Assembly: GCF_036227605.1 (NCBI RefSeq)
Contig: NZ_CP109487.1
Span: 6,509,501 to 6,573,500, forward strand
Source: Streptomyces sp. NBC_01439
GTDB lineage: Bacteria > Actinomycetota > Actinomycetes > Streptomycetales > Streptomycetaceae
Reading direction: 5' to 3'
Length of the DNA stretch: 64,000 nucleotides
The notes below the pieces were generated by a model, which did no database searches, was not told the origin of the DNA, and saw only the letters and a program-made list of their open reading frames with translations. Below, in pieces: positions 27,895 through 36,064 of this stretch. Every line of letters begins with the position of its first letter. Position 1 is the stretch's first letter. The translations under genes were made by a program, and so were the position numbers.

Positions 27895-28120
27895 GTCCTC
27901 GTACAGCGGTACCACCGGCGGCGACTGCGTCGAGTGCGCGCCGCTCGGTGACACCGGCTGGCTCAAGGCCTCGTACAGCGGGGACACCGGCGGTGATTGT
28001 GTCGAGATCGCCGCTCAGCCCTGCCGCGTCGCCGTCCGGGACTCCAAGAACCCGGAGGGTCCCGTCTTCACCGTCCACCCGGCGGCGTTCGAAGCCTTCG
28101 TGAAGTCCCTCTCGGTATGA
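27854..28120 (+). CDS. DUF397 protein, partner of the XRE regulator
   Basis: Small protein of 88 residues. Two successive DUF397 motifs are visible (WRKSSYSGTTGGDCVE and WLKASYSGDTGGDCVEIA), then VAVRDSKNPEGPVFTV. The duplicated first half is unusual, since most members carry one copy of the SSYS..GGDCVE box. ATG lies inside the XRE gene, after GGAGCG. Likely antagonist or co-factor of the upstream regulator. Confidence 0.92.
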   Translation: MDTIRNLTGAQWRKSSYSGTTGGDCVECAPLGDTGWLKASYSGDTGGDCVEIAAQPCRVAVRDSKNPEGPVFTVHPAAFEAFVKSLSV

Positions 28121-28156
28121 TCCGCTCCCTGACGACGGGGAGGGAGTCGGGGGGAC

Positions 28157-29731
28157 ATGGAGCGGGTAGGACCGGCCGGTCCGACGCACGTGGGGCCGTT
28201 CAAGGTGGCCGGCGTGCTCGGGCAAGGGGGCATGGGACGGGTACTGCTGTGCGCGGGGCCTGACGGGCGGCTCGTCGCCGTCAAGCAGGTGCTCGCGCAC
28301 TTCGCCGACGACGAGGGCTTCCGGGCCCGCTTCCGGCGCGAGGTCGCGGCCTCGCGCAAGGTCTCCGGGGCCTATACGGCGGCCGTCATGGACGCCGACC
28401 CGGACGCGCCGACACCCTGGCTCGCCTCGGTGTTCGTGTCCGGGCCCTCGCTCGGGGACGTGGTCAAGGCGGACGGCGCGCTGAAGGAAGCCGTCGTCCA
28501 CCGGATCGCGGCGGGGCTCGCGTCGGCGCTCGCGGAGATCCACCGGGCGGGGCTGATCCACCGGGACCTCAAGCCCGACAACGTGCTCCTGACCGAGGAC
28601 GGGGTGCGCGTCATCGACCTCGGCATCGCGCGGGCCACCGAGGGCGAGGTCGAGGGCGACACCGGGCTGACGCGCACCGGCTGGGTGATCGGTTCGCCGT
28701 CCTTCATGTCCCCCGAGCAGGCCGAGAGCAAGCCGCTGACCCCGGCGAGCGACGTGTTCTCGCTCGGATCGATGCTGGTCATGGCGTTCACCGGCAGCAG
28801 CCCCTTCGCCGGGGCCTCCACCCTCCGGACGCTCTACGACGTGGTGCACGCGACCCCCGACCTGAGTGCGGTACCCGACGGGCTGCGCGGGATCGTGGAG
28901 CGCTGCCTGGCCAAGGACCCGGCCGACCGGCCCACCCCGGCGGAGCTGCTGGAACTCCTTGGGCCGGTCGCTCCGGCAGGCCTGCAGTGGCCGCCCGCCG
29001 TGTACCGGATGCTGGCCGCGCAACGGGCCGACATCGACCGGTTGTTGTCCGGTGACACGGCGGACGTGGAGGTGCCGCCGGAGCCGGAGCGGGTTCCGGC
29101 GCCCGATGCGGTGGTGGAGCGGGCGGCCGAGGTCGCGGAGCCCGTCCCGCCGACCGAGCCGGCTTCGGCACCGACGCCCCGGAGGCGGTCGCGGGCGGTG
29201 GCCCTGGTGGCCGCCGGGGTGCTGGTGACGACGGGCATCGGCGTGACCGCGTACACCCTGGACCGGCGCTCGGCGGAGGGCTCCGGTCCCGCGGCCTACA
29301 CCGACGTACCGGCCTGCCAGAAGGCCACCCAGGACCTCCCCCTGACCGGGCGGGACGCCAAGGAAGACTCCCACAGCGCGGGCAGGACCGAGGTGCGTAC
29401 GACCTGCACCTGGTCCGACGCGCTGGCCGGCCGGCGGACCGCGCTGGTCCGGTGGGACGTCAAGCGGGGCGGTGAGGACAGCGCCAACGCGAAGCTCCAG
29501 CAGGCCGGTTTCGCCGCGAGCGCGGCCGGCGGGAAGCGGGCGAACAACCTCGGGTTCGGCGACGGGGCGTACTGGGAGTCCCCCGGCACCACCGAGTGGA
29601 CCTGTGCGCTCTCCGTCCGGCACGGCAACCTGGTCGTCTGGGTCGGCCTGTACCAGCCCGGGGGCTGTGAGCAGAAGGCCAAGGAGATCGCCAAGGCCGC
29701 ACTGAAGCCCGTACCGGTCAAGTCCGGCTGA
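28157..29731 (+). CDS. Transmembrane serine/threonine protein kinase
   Basis: Receptor-like kinase of 524 residues. GQGGMGRVLL is the P-loop, AVKQVL the lysine, HRDLKPDNVLL the catalytic loop and DLGIAR replaces the usual DFG; SPSFMSPEQAE follows. A Pro/Glu-rich juxtamembrane stretch leads to one membrane helix (AVALVAAGVLVTTGIGVTAY, about residue 346). The extracellular tail has three Cys (PACQ, TTCTW, WTCAL) plus GCEQ, likely disulfide-bonded sensor. ATG at 28157 follows GGGAG. Lies 36 bases after the DUF397 gene, possibly one operon. Confidence 0.92.
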   Translation: MERVGPAGPTHVGPFKVAGVLGQGGMGRVLLCAGPDGRLVAVKQVLAHFADDEGFRARFRREVAASRKVSGAYTAAVMDADPDAPTPWLASVFVSGPSLGDVVKADGALKEAVVHRIAAGLASALAEIHRAGLIHRDLKPDNVLLTEDGVRVIDLGIARATEGEVEGDTGLTRTGWVIGSPSFMSPEQAESKPLTPASDVFSLGSMLVMAFTGSSPFAGASTLRTLYDVVHATPDLSAVPDGLRGIVERCLAKDPADRPTPAELLELLGPVAPAGLQWPPAVYRMLAAQRADIDRLLSGDTADVEVPPEPERVPAPDAVVERAAEVAEPVPPTEPASAPTPRRRSRAVALVAAGVLVTTGIGVTAYTLDRRSAEGSGPAAYTDVPACQKATQDLPLTGRDAKEDSHSAGRTEVRTTCTWSDALAGRRTALVRWDVKRGGEDSANAKLQQAGFAASAAGGKRANNLGFGDGAYWESPGTTEWTCALSVRHGNLVVWVGLYQPGGCEQKAKEIAKAALKPVPVKSG

Positions 29732-29814
29732 GACCCGTCCCGGTCCCGCACCCGCTGACCGTGATGCGGGCGGACGACCGGCGGCTCGGATCTGAGGCGC
29801 CGGCCTCGGAGGAT

Positions 29815-29850
29815 GACGGTGGTCTCCCCCACGCGGGGGAGGCCGCCGTC
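29815..29850 (+). terminator. Hairpin terminator after the kinase gene
   Basis: GACGGTGGTCTCCCCC, ACGC-type loop, GGGGGAGGCCGCCGTC: 16-bp stem with two G-U pairs. Confidence 0.75.
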
Positions 29851-29894
29851 CCGCTCTCGTTCCACAGGGCCGTCCGAGTAGGCCGCGCAGGCTG

Positions 29895-30464
29895 ATGAAG
29901 CCGATCGGGCGGCGCATGACGATGTGTGGCATGAGCATTCAATCGAGCGACTCGACGGTCATCTCCGCGGCGGCGCCGCCCCGCTGGGCCGTCTGCGCCG
30001 CGCACCTGACGACATGGGTGGTCCTGCCGAGCGGACTGTGGCGCATCGCGCTGGTGCTCGGGTACCCCGCCGGTTACACCGACGTCGGCTTCGAGAGCTT
30101 CCATACGATCGGCGCGAAGGTGTGGATGCTGTCACTCAGCGTCCTCTGCGAGCTCGCGGCGTTCCTCACGATCGGTCTGGTACGGCCGTGGGGCGAGGTC
30201 GTGCCCCGCTGGATACCGCTGATCGGAGGGCGAAGAGTCCGCCCCATGGCCGCCGTGGTCCCCGCCGCCCTCGGCGCGGCGGTCCTGACCGCACTCTGGG
30301 CCTTCACCCCGTGGTGGTGGGCCTTTCCGCACGACGACATGACGCCCACCGGAAGCCTCGTGGTCGGCATCCTGTACCTGCCGCTGTTCCTCTGGGGCCC
30401 GCTCCTCGCCGCCGTCACCGTCTCCTACCACCGCCGCCATCGCACCCGCGCCGCCCGGCGGTGA
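29895..30464 (+). CDS. Hypothetical integral membrane protein
   Basis: Up to 189 residues with four hydrophobic helices (CAAHLTTWVVLPSGLWRIAL; WMLSLSVLCELAAFLTIGLV; AAVVPAALGAAVLTALWAF; GILYLPLFLWGPLLAAVTV). No family recognised. Start is uncertain: ATG 29895 is used, but ATG 29931 (MSIQSS) is equally possible and neither has a clear ribosome site. Confidence 0.65.
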   Translation: MKPIGRRMTMCGMSIQSSDSTVISAAAPPRWAVCAAHLTTWVVLPSGLWRIALVLGYPAGYTDVGFESFHTIGAKVWMLSLSVLCELAAFLTIGLVRPWGEVVPRWIPLIGGRRVRPMAAVVPAALGAAVLTALWAFTPWWWAFPHDDMTPTGSLVVGILYLPLFLWGPLLAAVTVSYHRRHRTRAARR

Positions 30465-30521
30465 TCCGGTGACCGACTCGGTCAGCCGGAGTCGGCCCCG
30501 GTGCGGGACGCTGGCGCTCCC

Positions 30522-31580
30522 TCAATTTCCGGCGGCACGGTCGAGTTCAGCGACCGGGAACGGGGTCCGCTTGCTTTCGGACAGCAGCCGGTGGTGGAAC
30601 CCGTCCAGGACCACGGTGGCCCGGGCATGCCGTTCGACGACCGCCGCGATCTCGGGCGGGACGCCAGCGGGCCTTCGCCCTTCGGTCCACCCCCGCAGGA
30701 ACGCGTCCGTAGGCGTATCGCCCCGGAGGCTATCGACGAGGTGGTGGTGGATCAGATGGCTCGCCGTGTAGTGGCGGTCGTAGGCGAGATGGTCCGAGAG
30801 GAACTGCTCCTCAACCGCGGAGAGCTCGAAACCCGAGCTCAGGGCCAGCCCGAAGTCCGCGAAGTAGATCAGCCGGCCGTCGGTCAGGAGGTTGCGGAAG
30901 TGGGCATCGAAGTGCACGAGCCCGCGGGACCTTATGAACGCGGTTCCCTGCGCCAAGCCGTCCTCCACCCACGAGTACGGGACGTCACCGCCGGGCCCCG
31001 CGGCCTCCCGACGCCCGTGCAGCCACGCGCCGAGCGTCTGCGGCACGTACTCCAGGAAGAGCACCAGGCTGCGGGAGGACCGGCCGATGGCCTCCAGCCG
31101 CTCGCGCACGGCAGGTGAGCCGTCCCAGTGCGCGACCGCCCCGTCGATGCCCCCGAACTCGTCCACGAAGCCCTCGGGAGGGGAGTCGGGCAACACGCGC
31201 CAGTGGTACATCAGTGGAAAGCCCGCGTGCTCCCCGCCCAGGACCCAGTTGGTGGTCATGGTGTGTACGGCCAGTTCCCGCCAAGCGCCGAAGCCGGCCG
31301 AGCCCACGCCGTACTGGTAGAACATCGGCAGGCCGAAGAGGTTCGCGGTTGACCGCACGTTCTCCGGCCGGGTCTCGACGTCCGTCAGCGGCACCCTCTT
31401 GACGAAGACCCGCGTCCCGTCGACGTTCAGCTCCGCGGACCTGCCGCCGATGCCGGACCCGACCGCGGAAGCAGCCGCCACGACGTCGCCGAGCCGCCGG
31501 TCGCTCAGCAGGGACAGGTGGGTGGACACGCTCCCGTAGGCGACGAGCCGCGTGCCGTGCAGGGGGTCGGGGTCGTGCAT
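30522..31580 (-). CDS. Protein-kinase-like/phosphotransferase protein
   Basis: Predicted 352 residues. HFDAHFRNLL matches the kinase/aminoglycoside-phosphotransferase catalytic loop (H-x-D-x4-N) and FADFGLAL the metal motif; VFVKRVPLTDVE carries a candidate ATP lysine. It lacks a clear glycine loop, so it is a distant member; the target may be protein or small molecule. ATG at 31580 follows CGAGGAG at 6 bases. Monocistronic, convergent with the membrane-protein gene. Confidence 0.75.
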   Translation of the reverse strand: MHDPDPLHGTRLVAYGSVSTHLSLLSDRRLGDVVAAASAVGSGIGGRSAELNVDGTRVFVKRVPLTDVETRPENVRSTANLFGLPMFYQYGVGSAGFGAWRELAVHTMTTNWVLGGEHAGFPLMYHWRVLPDSPPEGFVDEFGGIDGAVAHWDGSPAVRERLEAIGRSSRSLVLFLEYVPQTLGAWLHGRREAAGPGGDVPYSWVEDGLAQGTAFIRSRGLVHFDAHFRNLLTDGRLIYFADFGLALSSGFELSAVEEQFLSDHLAYDRHYTASHLIHHHLVDSLRGDTPTDAFLRGWTEGRRPAGVPPEIAAVVERHARATVVLDGFHHRLLSESKRTPFPVAELDRAAGN

Positions 31581-31702
31581 CGACAACTCCTCGGTGCCCC
31601 TAACCAGGGCCTCAGCGACCGTACGAACCCGATCTACCCTATCCGCCGGGGTCAGCCCGCCCCTCGTGAACGACCCCCTCTGGGGTGCGAGGTCGGGAAG
31701 GG

Positions 31703-32800
31703 TCACGCGGGTGGTACCAGGCGGGGGAAGTGGATGGCGAGGAAGTCACGCATGATCTGCAGGGCCTGCGCCGGGGGTACCTCGGCGCTCGGATCGGCGG
31801 GGAGCCCCTCGATGCGGAGGTCGTGATGCTCCGCGAAGCTGCGGATCCCGTCAAAAGCCGCCCTGCCCAGGGTGGAGAGGCTCTTGCCCACGAGCAGGGC
31901 GTCCACGACGTACTGGGGCACGGGACGCGGGGTCGGCACGGGCCAGGTGCCCGGGTCCCTCGGGGTGTCGAGGGTGAAGACGTGGGAGATGGTCCGGGCG
32001 ACGGCGTCGCGCGCGGTGAACGGGGCGCCGAGGTCCCACCGCTCGCGCAGGGTCGCGATCAGCGAGGTGTGGCGGTGTTCCTCGTTGAACACCTGGCCTT
32101 CGGCCACCCAGGGGGAGACCACGACGGCCGGAACCCGGTAGCCCGAGCGGTCGGACGCGAAGCCGAGCTGTCCGGCCGGAGCGGACGGGTCGGGCGGCGG
32201 CACCGGGCCGGGGGGAACGTGGTCGTAGGTGCCGCCGGGTTAGTCCCAGCCGATCAGCAGGGTCGTGTTCCACACGTTCGACCCGGTCGGCGACCGCATC
32301 GCCCGGTAGGCGTCGTAGATCCGGGCCAGGAACGCCTCGCCGCCCAGGATCGAGGACGGCGGGTCGGCGCCGCCGATCACGATGCCGTGGCCGAGGACGC
32401 GCGAGAACGCCGGGTGGTAGTCCCCGTGCCCGAGCACCAGGCTCGGTTCGATGAACGAGAAGTCGGGCAGGTGGCCGTCGGCGACGTCGGTCTCGAACTC
32501 GGAGAACGGCACGAAGTGCGTGTCGAAGCGGTCCTTGAGCCGCGGGTAGTGGATCAGGCCGGTCATGGAGAACCGGTCCGGCTCGGCGACGTACACCTTC
32601 CACGTTCGACCGTGCCGCTCGAGCCTGTTGAAGATCGTCTCGGCGTCGTTCTCGAGCACCCAGTTCTTGACCGGCGAGTTCACCACGAACCCCGAGGCCG
32701 TCGCCGCGGTCCAGAACGACCGGTTGGTGAACGTCTGCGAGGGCACTTCGCTGAACCAGTTCGCCCGTGGCCGGGCCGACGGACGCCGCTCCGTCTCCCC
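31703..32800 (-). pseudogene. Phosphoesterase (phospholipase C-like, PF04185), broken
   Basis: Remnant of a secreted alkaline-phosphatase-fold phosphoesterase. From about 32800 downward the frame reads PRANWFSEVPSQTFTNRSFW, ... VLGHGDYHPAF, ... NTTLLIGWD, then an in-frame TAA at 32238-32240, and continues in the same frame PGGTYDHVPPGPVPPPDPS to a natural stop at 31703. The residue normally found at the stop is an acidic one (WDE), so one codon change explains the break. The N-terminal half with the catalytic metal site is also missing upstream of 32800, replaced by unrelated Arg-rich sequence. Loss therefore involved a 5' deletion plus a nonsense change. Confidence 0.85.
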
Positions 32801-32897
32801 ACGTGTGGGCGGAGACGGTCGACCACCGTTCCGGGGCTCGCCCACCCGTCGGCGTGCCCCCACGCGCGCGCAGGTGCACGCCATCGACCCGGCCGGT

Positions 32898-33764
32898 CTA
32901 CTGGCCGGCCGCCGCCTTCGCGGCGGACATGATTTTCTGTTTGGTGAGCAGCGGCCCCGCCAAAGCGGCCGAATTCGACTCGATCAGGAACTGCTGGTAT
33001 TCGCTCTCGGCGTCGGACCATGCACCGATCAGGTTCACCTTCTGCTTGCACAGTACGTCGGCGAGTGCCACGTCCTTCTCGCGGGTTCCCGGGGTTTCGG
33101 CGCCGAATTCTTTGTCGTTGATCGCGGCGAGGGGGTCGGGGTAGGCGTGCCCGGACTCCCTCATGCAGTTCGACCACTGTGCGGTGGCTTTCATCACCGC
33201 GGGCGCCTTCTGCGACTTCTGGTAGCTTTCCACGTTGAGCTTTTGGGGAAGGTCCAAGGCGTCTTGCAGTTCGGCCTCGTGAAGTTCCCTCCGCGCCTCT
33301 CCGAAGCATCCGCCCTCCGGTACGGGCACGCCGTTGTACGTGGGCACCTCGCCCCTGACGAGCGGCATGATCGACGATGGGTAGTCTTCGGTCGGTTTTT
33401 TCACGTCTGGCACGTGATATCCGTGTTGTTTCGCGAGCTCCGCATCGGCCAGGCCGTAGCGCCGCTCGTTCGTTTCGATATCGGCGCTTCCCAGGGCTTT
33501 GGGGGTATATGGGGCACCCAATCCGGTGAGGCACCGCTGCATGAGGGAATCGCGCCCCCGGGCGAGAGTGCCCGCGTCGACCGTGGTCATGAGGTAGTCG
33601 TCCAGGGGCAGCTTGAGGGCCTTGCTGTCGGCGAGCTGGCTCGCCGCCGTCCGGCGCGGGGTTTCGCGGGGGCCGGCGGTGTCGGCCGAGCACGCGGACA
33701 GGAGCGGGAGCAGCAGCACCGCCATGCCGGCGCACGCTCTGGCGGACGGGGTGGTCGCGTTCAC
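32898..33764 (-). CDS. Putative lipoprotein of unknown function
   Basis: Predicted 288 residues. Signal peptide with lipobox LLSAC (Cys25) then a helical, charged extracellular domain. Three Cys (RCLTG, GCFGE, NCMRE) plus LCKQK could form disulfides. GTG at 33764. No domain recognised; a substrate-binding or surface role is only a guess. Base composition is a little less GC-rich than surrounding genes. Confidence 0.78.
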   Translation of the reverse strand: MNATTPSARACAGMAVLLLPLLSACSADTAGPRETPRRTAASQLADSKALKLPLDDYLMTTVDAGTLARGRDSLMQRCLTGLGAPYTPKALGSADIETNERRYGLADAELAKQHGYHVPDVKKPTEDYPSSIMPLVRGEVPTYNGVPVPEGGCFGEARRELHEAELQDALDLPQKLNVESYQKSQKAPAVMKATAQWSNCMRESGHAYPDPLAAINDKEFGAETPGTREKDVALADVLCKQKVNLIGAWSDAESEYQQFLIESNSAALAGPLLTKQKIMSAAKAAAGQ

Positions 33765-33802
33765 TGGATTCCTCTACGGGTGTCAAGGAAGGGTGCACAA
33801 GG

Positions 33803-33844
33803 AAGGGTGCTCCGCAATCGCGATGGCGGTTGCGGAGCACCCTT
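33803..33844. terminator. Long hairpin terminator
   Basis: AAGGGTGCTCCGCAA, 12-base loop, TTGCGGAGCACCCTT: perfect 15-bp stem after the I36 inhibitor gene; it may also serve to insulate the lipoprotein promoter. Confidence 0.85.
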
Positions 33845-33865
33845 CCCCGGTTCAGGTGTCGATGC

Positions 33866-34243
33866 TCAGCAGATCCAGTCCCGGACGGAAGCGTTGTTGT
33901 TGTACGTGTTCACGAGGTTCCGGGAGGAGTGGGCGTGAACGGTGTCGTACGGGCCGGCGTAGTTCGAGTTGTAGTAGACCCGGTAGCACCAGTTCGAGGC
34001 GTTCTCGGTCGACGCGGCATTGTTCTTCACCAGCTGACCCTCGCCGTTGGCCCACGTGGTGAACACTTCCCCGGCGAGATTGGGTACGTCGACGTCCGTG
34101 AACCATCGGGCGCCGTTCTGGTTGGAGTTGTAGTAGAGGCAGAAAAAGCCGGTCGGGCACGCGTATGCGCTGGCCGGGGTGGCCATTCCCATCGTGACAC
34201 CAGCTGCGGCGACCAAGAGTGCCATGGTCCGCTTCATGCGCAT
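33866..34243 (-). CDS. Secreted peptidase inhibitor, family I36
   Basis: Predicted 125 residues. Signal peptide (MRMKRTMALLVAAAGVTMG...ASA) then a small beta-gamma-crystallin-like domain with CPTGFFCLYYNSNQNG and YRVYYNSNYAGPYDTV, typical of I36 metalloprotease inhibitors such as SMPI. Four Cys (CPTG, FCLY, WCYR, C-terminal WIC) would form two disulfides. AGGGGGAT lies 6 bases before the ATG at 34243. Exported; likely guards the colony against its own or rival proteases. Confidence 0.88.
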   Translation of the reverse strand: MRMKRTMALLVAAAGVTMGMATPASAYACPTGFFCLYYNSNQNGARWFTDVDVPNLAGEVFTTWANGEGQLVKNNAASTENASNWCYRVYYNSNYAGPYDTVHAHSSRNLVNTYNNNASVRDWIC

Positions 34244-34361
34244 GGTTCATCCCCCTACGTAGTGGTGCTCTCGCCGGTACCAAATCGGGCACCACGAAGG
34301 GGAGTTGCTTCCCAAATGAGGCATGCCCGGACCCAGCCCGGCCGTGTCCGTGCCGACTATA

Positions 34362-34374
34362 GTGAACGGTTCAC
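34362..34374. promoter_or_regulatory. Palindrome upstream of the I36 gene
   Basis: GTGAACGGTTCAC is a perfect 13-base palindrome with central G, next to TATAGT. It lies 119 bases before the I36 inhibitor start and could be an operator. Confidence 0.4.
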
Positions 34375-34449
34375 CTGCGCTCAATAGCCTTTATATGAGC
34401 CGGAGTTGGCGTGAAGTGATCTCCGTGGGCCCCCTATGTGCGGGTGTAC

Positions 34450-35073
34450 TCATATATGAAACTCGGGCGGGAAGTCGGTCCAGCGCAGTTCGGCCGGAAG
34501 GTGTCGCATGTCATTGGAGAAGAGGACGGAGGCGGGCCGGTCCGGCGCATAGCGGATGACGGTCAGGGCGGCGTTGCAGTGGTTGAGGCCGAGCCAGCGC
34601 CACTTCGGTGCGTACATGGCCTCCCGGACGAGCCAGGCGACGAGGAAGTTGTGCGTGACGACCAGTTCGTGCCGGTCCTCCTCGCCGTCCACCGGCCCGG
34701 TGAACAGGTCCAGTGCCCGCCGGGCCAGTGCGGGGCCGTGCTCCCGCTCCTCGGCGCTGGCGCCGGAGAGGAAGCGGAGGAACAAGTCGGCCGAGTCCGG
34801 CGGGAGTTCCTCCCGCTGCGGCATATGGGGGACGTAGTCGCCCGCGACCTCCGAACGGTGCAGGGGGACGCCGCTCAATTGGTCGCCGATCAGGCGTGCC
34901 GTCTGCTCCGCCCGGGGCAGCGGGCCGTGGTGGACGGCCGCGAGCGGGGCGTCCCGGAGGCGCCGGCCCAGGAGGACGGCCTGCTGGCGGCCGTTCTCCG
35001 TGAGCTCGCTCTCGTCCGGTGTTGCCTCGCCGTGCCGGGCTAGATAGAGGTATCGGGTGGCCGTGCCGGTCAT
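34450..35073 (-). CDS. Histidine phosphatase superfamily protein
   Basis: Predicted 207 residues. LARHGEATPDESELTENGRQ holds the phosphorylated His, with PLPRAEQTARLI and ELVVTHNFLVAWLVR as the second half of the active site. Substrate could be a phosphoprotein, sugar or metabolite. ATG at 35073 follows AAGGAG. Stand-alone. Confidence 0.85.
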   Translation of the reverse strand: MTGTATRYLYLARHGEATPDESELTENGRQQAVLLGRRLRDAPLAAVHHGPLPRAEQTARLIGDQLSGVPLHRSEVAGDYVPHMPQREELPPDSADLFLRFLSGASAEEREHGPALARRALDLFTGPVDGEEDRHELVVTHNFLVAWLVREAMYAPKWRWLGLNHCNAALTVIRYAPDRPASVLFSNDMRHLPAELRWTDFPPEFHI

Positions 35074-35190
35074 GGAGGGCTCCTTCGAAGCGTCAGTCGA
35101 TCTTGTGCATCGATGGACGCCACTCCCTTCTGCGTCGGTTGCACGACCGGTGATGCGTCAGGAGCCGGGACGATGTGGAGCGACCGGAGG

Positions 35191-35928
35191 TCAGCGGGGG
35201 GTGAGCAGGCAGAACTCGTTGCCTTCCGGGTCGGCGAGAACCGTCCAGGAGATGCTCGACTGGTCGATGCCGGGGTCGGTGGCTCCCAGGGCGCGCAGTC
35301 GGGCCGCCTCTGCTGCCAGGTCGTCGCCGGGGTAGGGGCAGATGTCGAGGTGGACGCGGTTCCACACGCTCTTGGTGTCGGGGGTGCGGACGAACTCCAG
35401 GTAGGGACCGACGCCCTTGGCGGAACGCAGGGTCGCGTGCTCGTCGGTGACCTCGTGCAGCGTCCAGTCCATCGCCCCGTCCCAGAACCGGGCCATTGCC
35501 CGGGGGTCGGTGCAGTCGACCACCACCGCGGCGATCGGCCCGGTGTCCCGGTAGATCGGACGGGGCTCCAGGACGCAGAACTCGTTGCCCTCCGGGTCGG
35601 CCATGACCGTCCAGGGGACGTCGCCCTGGCCCACGTCGGCGAGGGTCGCGCCGAGCTCCTTCAGGCGCTCGACCAGCTCCGTCTGGTGCGCGGTCGAGGT
35701 GGTGGCCAGATCGAGGTGCACCCGGTTCTTGACCGTTTTGGGTTCCGGGCGGGCGATGATGTCGATGCAGACGGCCACGGGGTCGGGGTAGGAGAACCCC
35801 ACGGGTTCGAGGTTGGTCACGCCGGGTCCCTCGGTGTCGACGCCCCAGCCGAGCACCTCCGCCCAGAACCGGCCGAGCGCGGAGTCGTCCTGGGCCTTCA
35901 TGTTGATCTGTACGAGTCGTGTTGCCAT
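35191..35928 (-). CDS. Tandem VOC-family (glyoxalase-like) protein
   Basis: Predicted 245 residues with two beta-alpha-beta-beta-beta modules. Module 1 runs from QINMKAQDDSALGRFWAEVL to WTVMADPEGNEFCVLEP, module 2 from VVVDCTDPRAMARFWDG to WTVLADPEGNEFCLLTP. The repeated DPEGNEFC-L motif carries the conserved metal-side Glu. Could be a dioxygenase, lyase or resistance protein; no substrate evidence. ATG at 35928. Confidence 0.85.
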   Translation of the reverse strand: MATRLVQINMKAQDDSALGRFWAEVLGWGVDTEGPGVTNLEPVGFSYPDPVAVCIDIIARPEPKTVKNRVHLDLATTSTAHQTELVERLKELGATLADVGQGDVPWTVMADPEGNEFCVLEPRPIYRDTGPIAAVVVDCTDPRAMARFWDGAMDWTLHEVTDEHATLRSAKGVGPYLEFVRTPDTKSVWNRVHLDICPYPGDDLAAEAARLRALGATDPGIDQSSISWTVLADPEGNEFCLLTPR

Positions 35929-36064
35929 GCCGCAGATCCTAGAAGCCGCCGGCCGGGCCGCCGCGATCGGATCCGGCGCCGATCGCGGTCGTCCCCGTCC
36001 GGGCGGTGCGTGACCCGCCACCGCCAAGACGCCTGCCCGTTCAGGCTTGTTGCGGCACGGCGTC

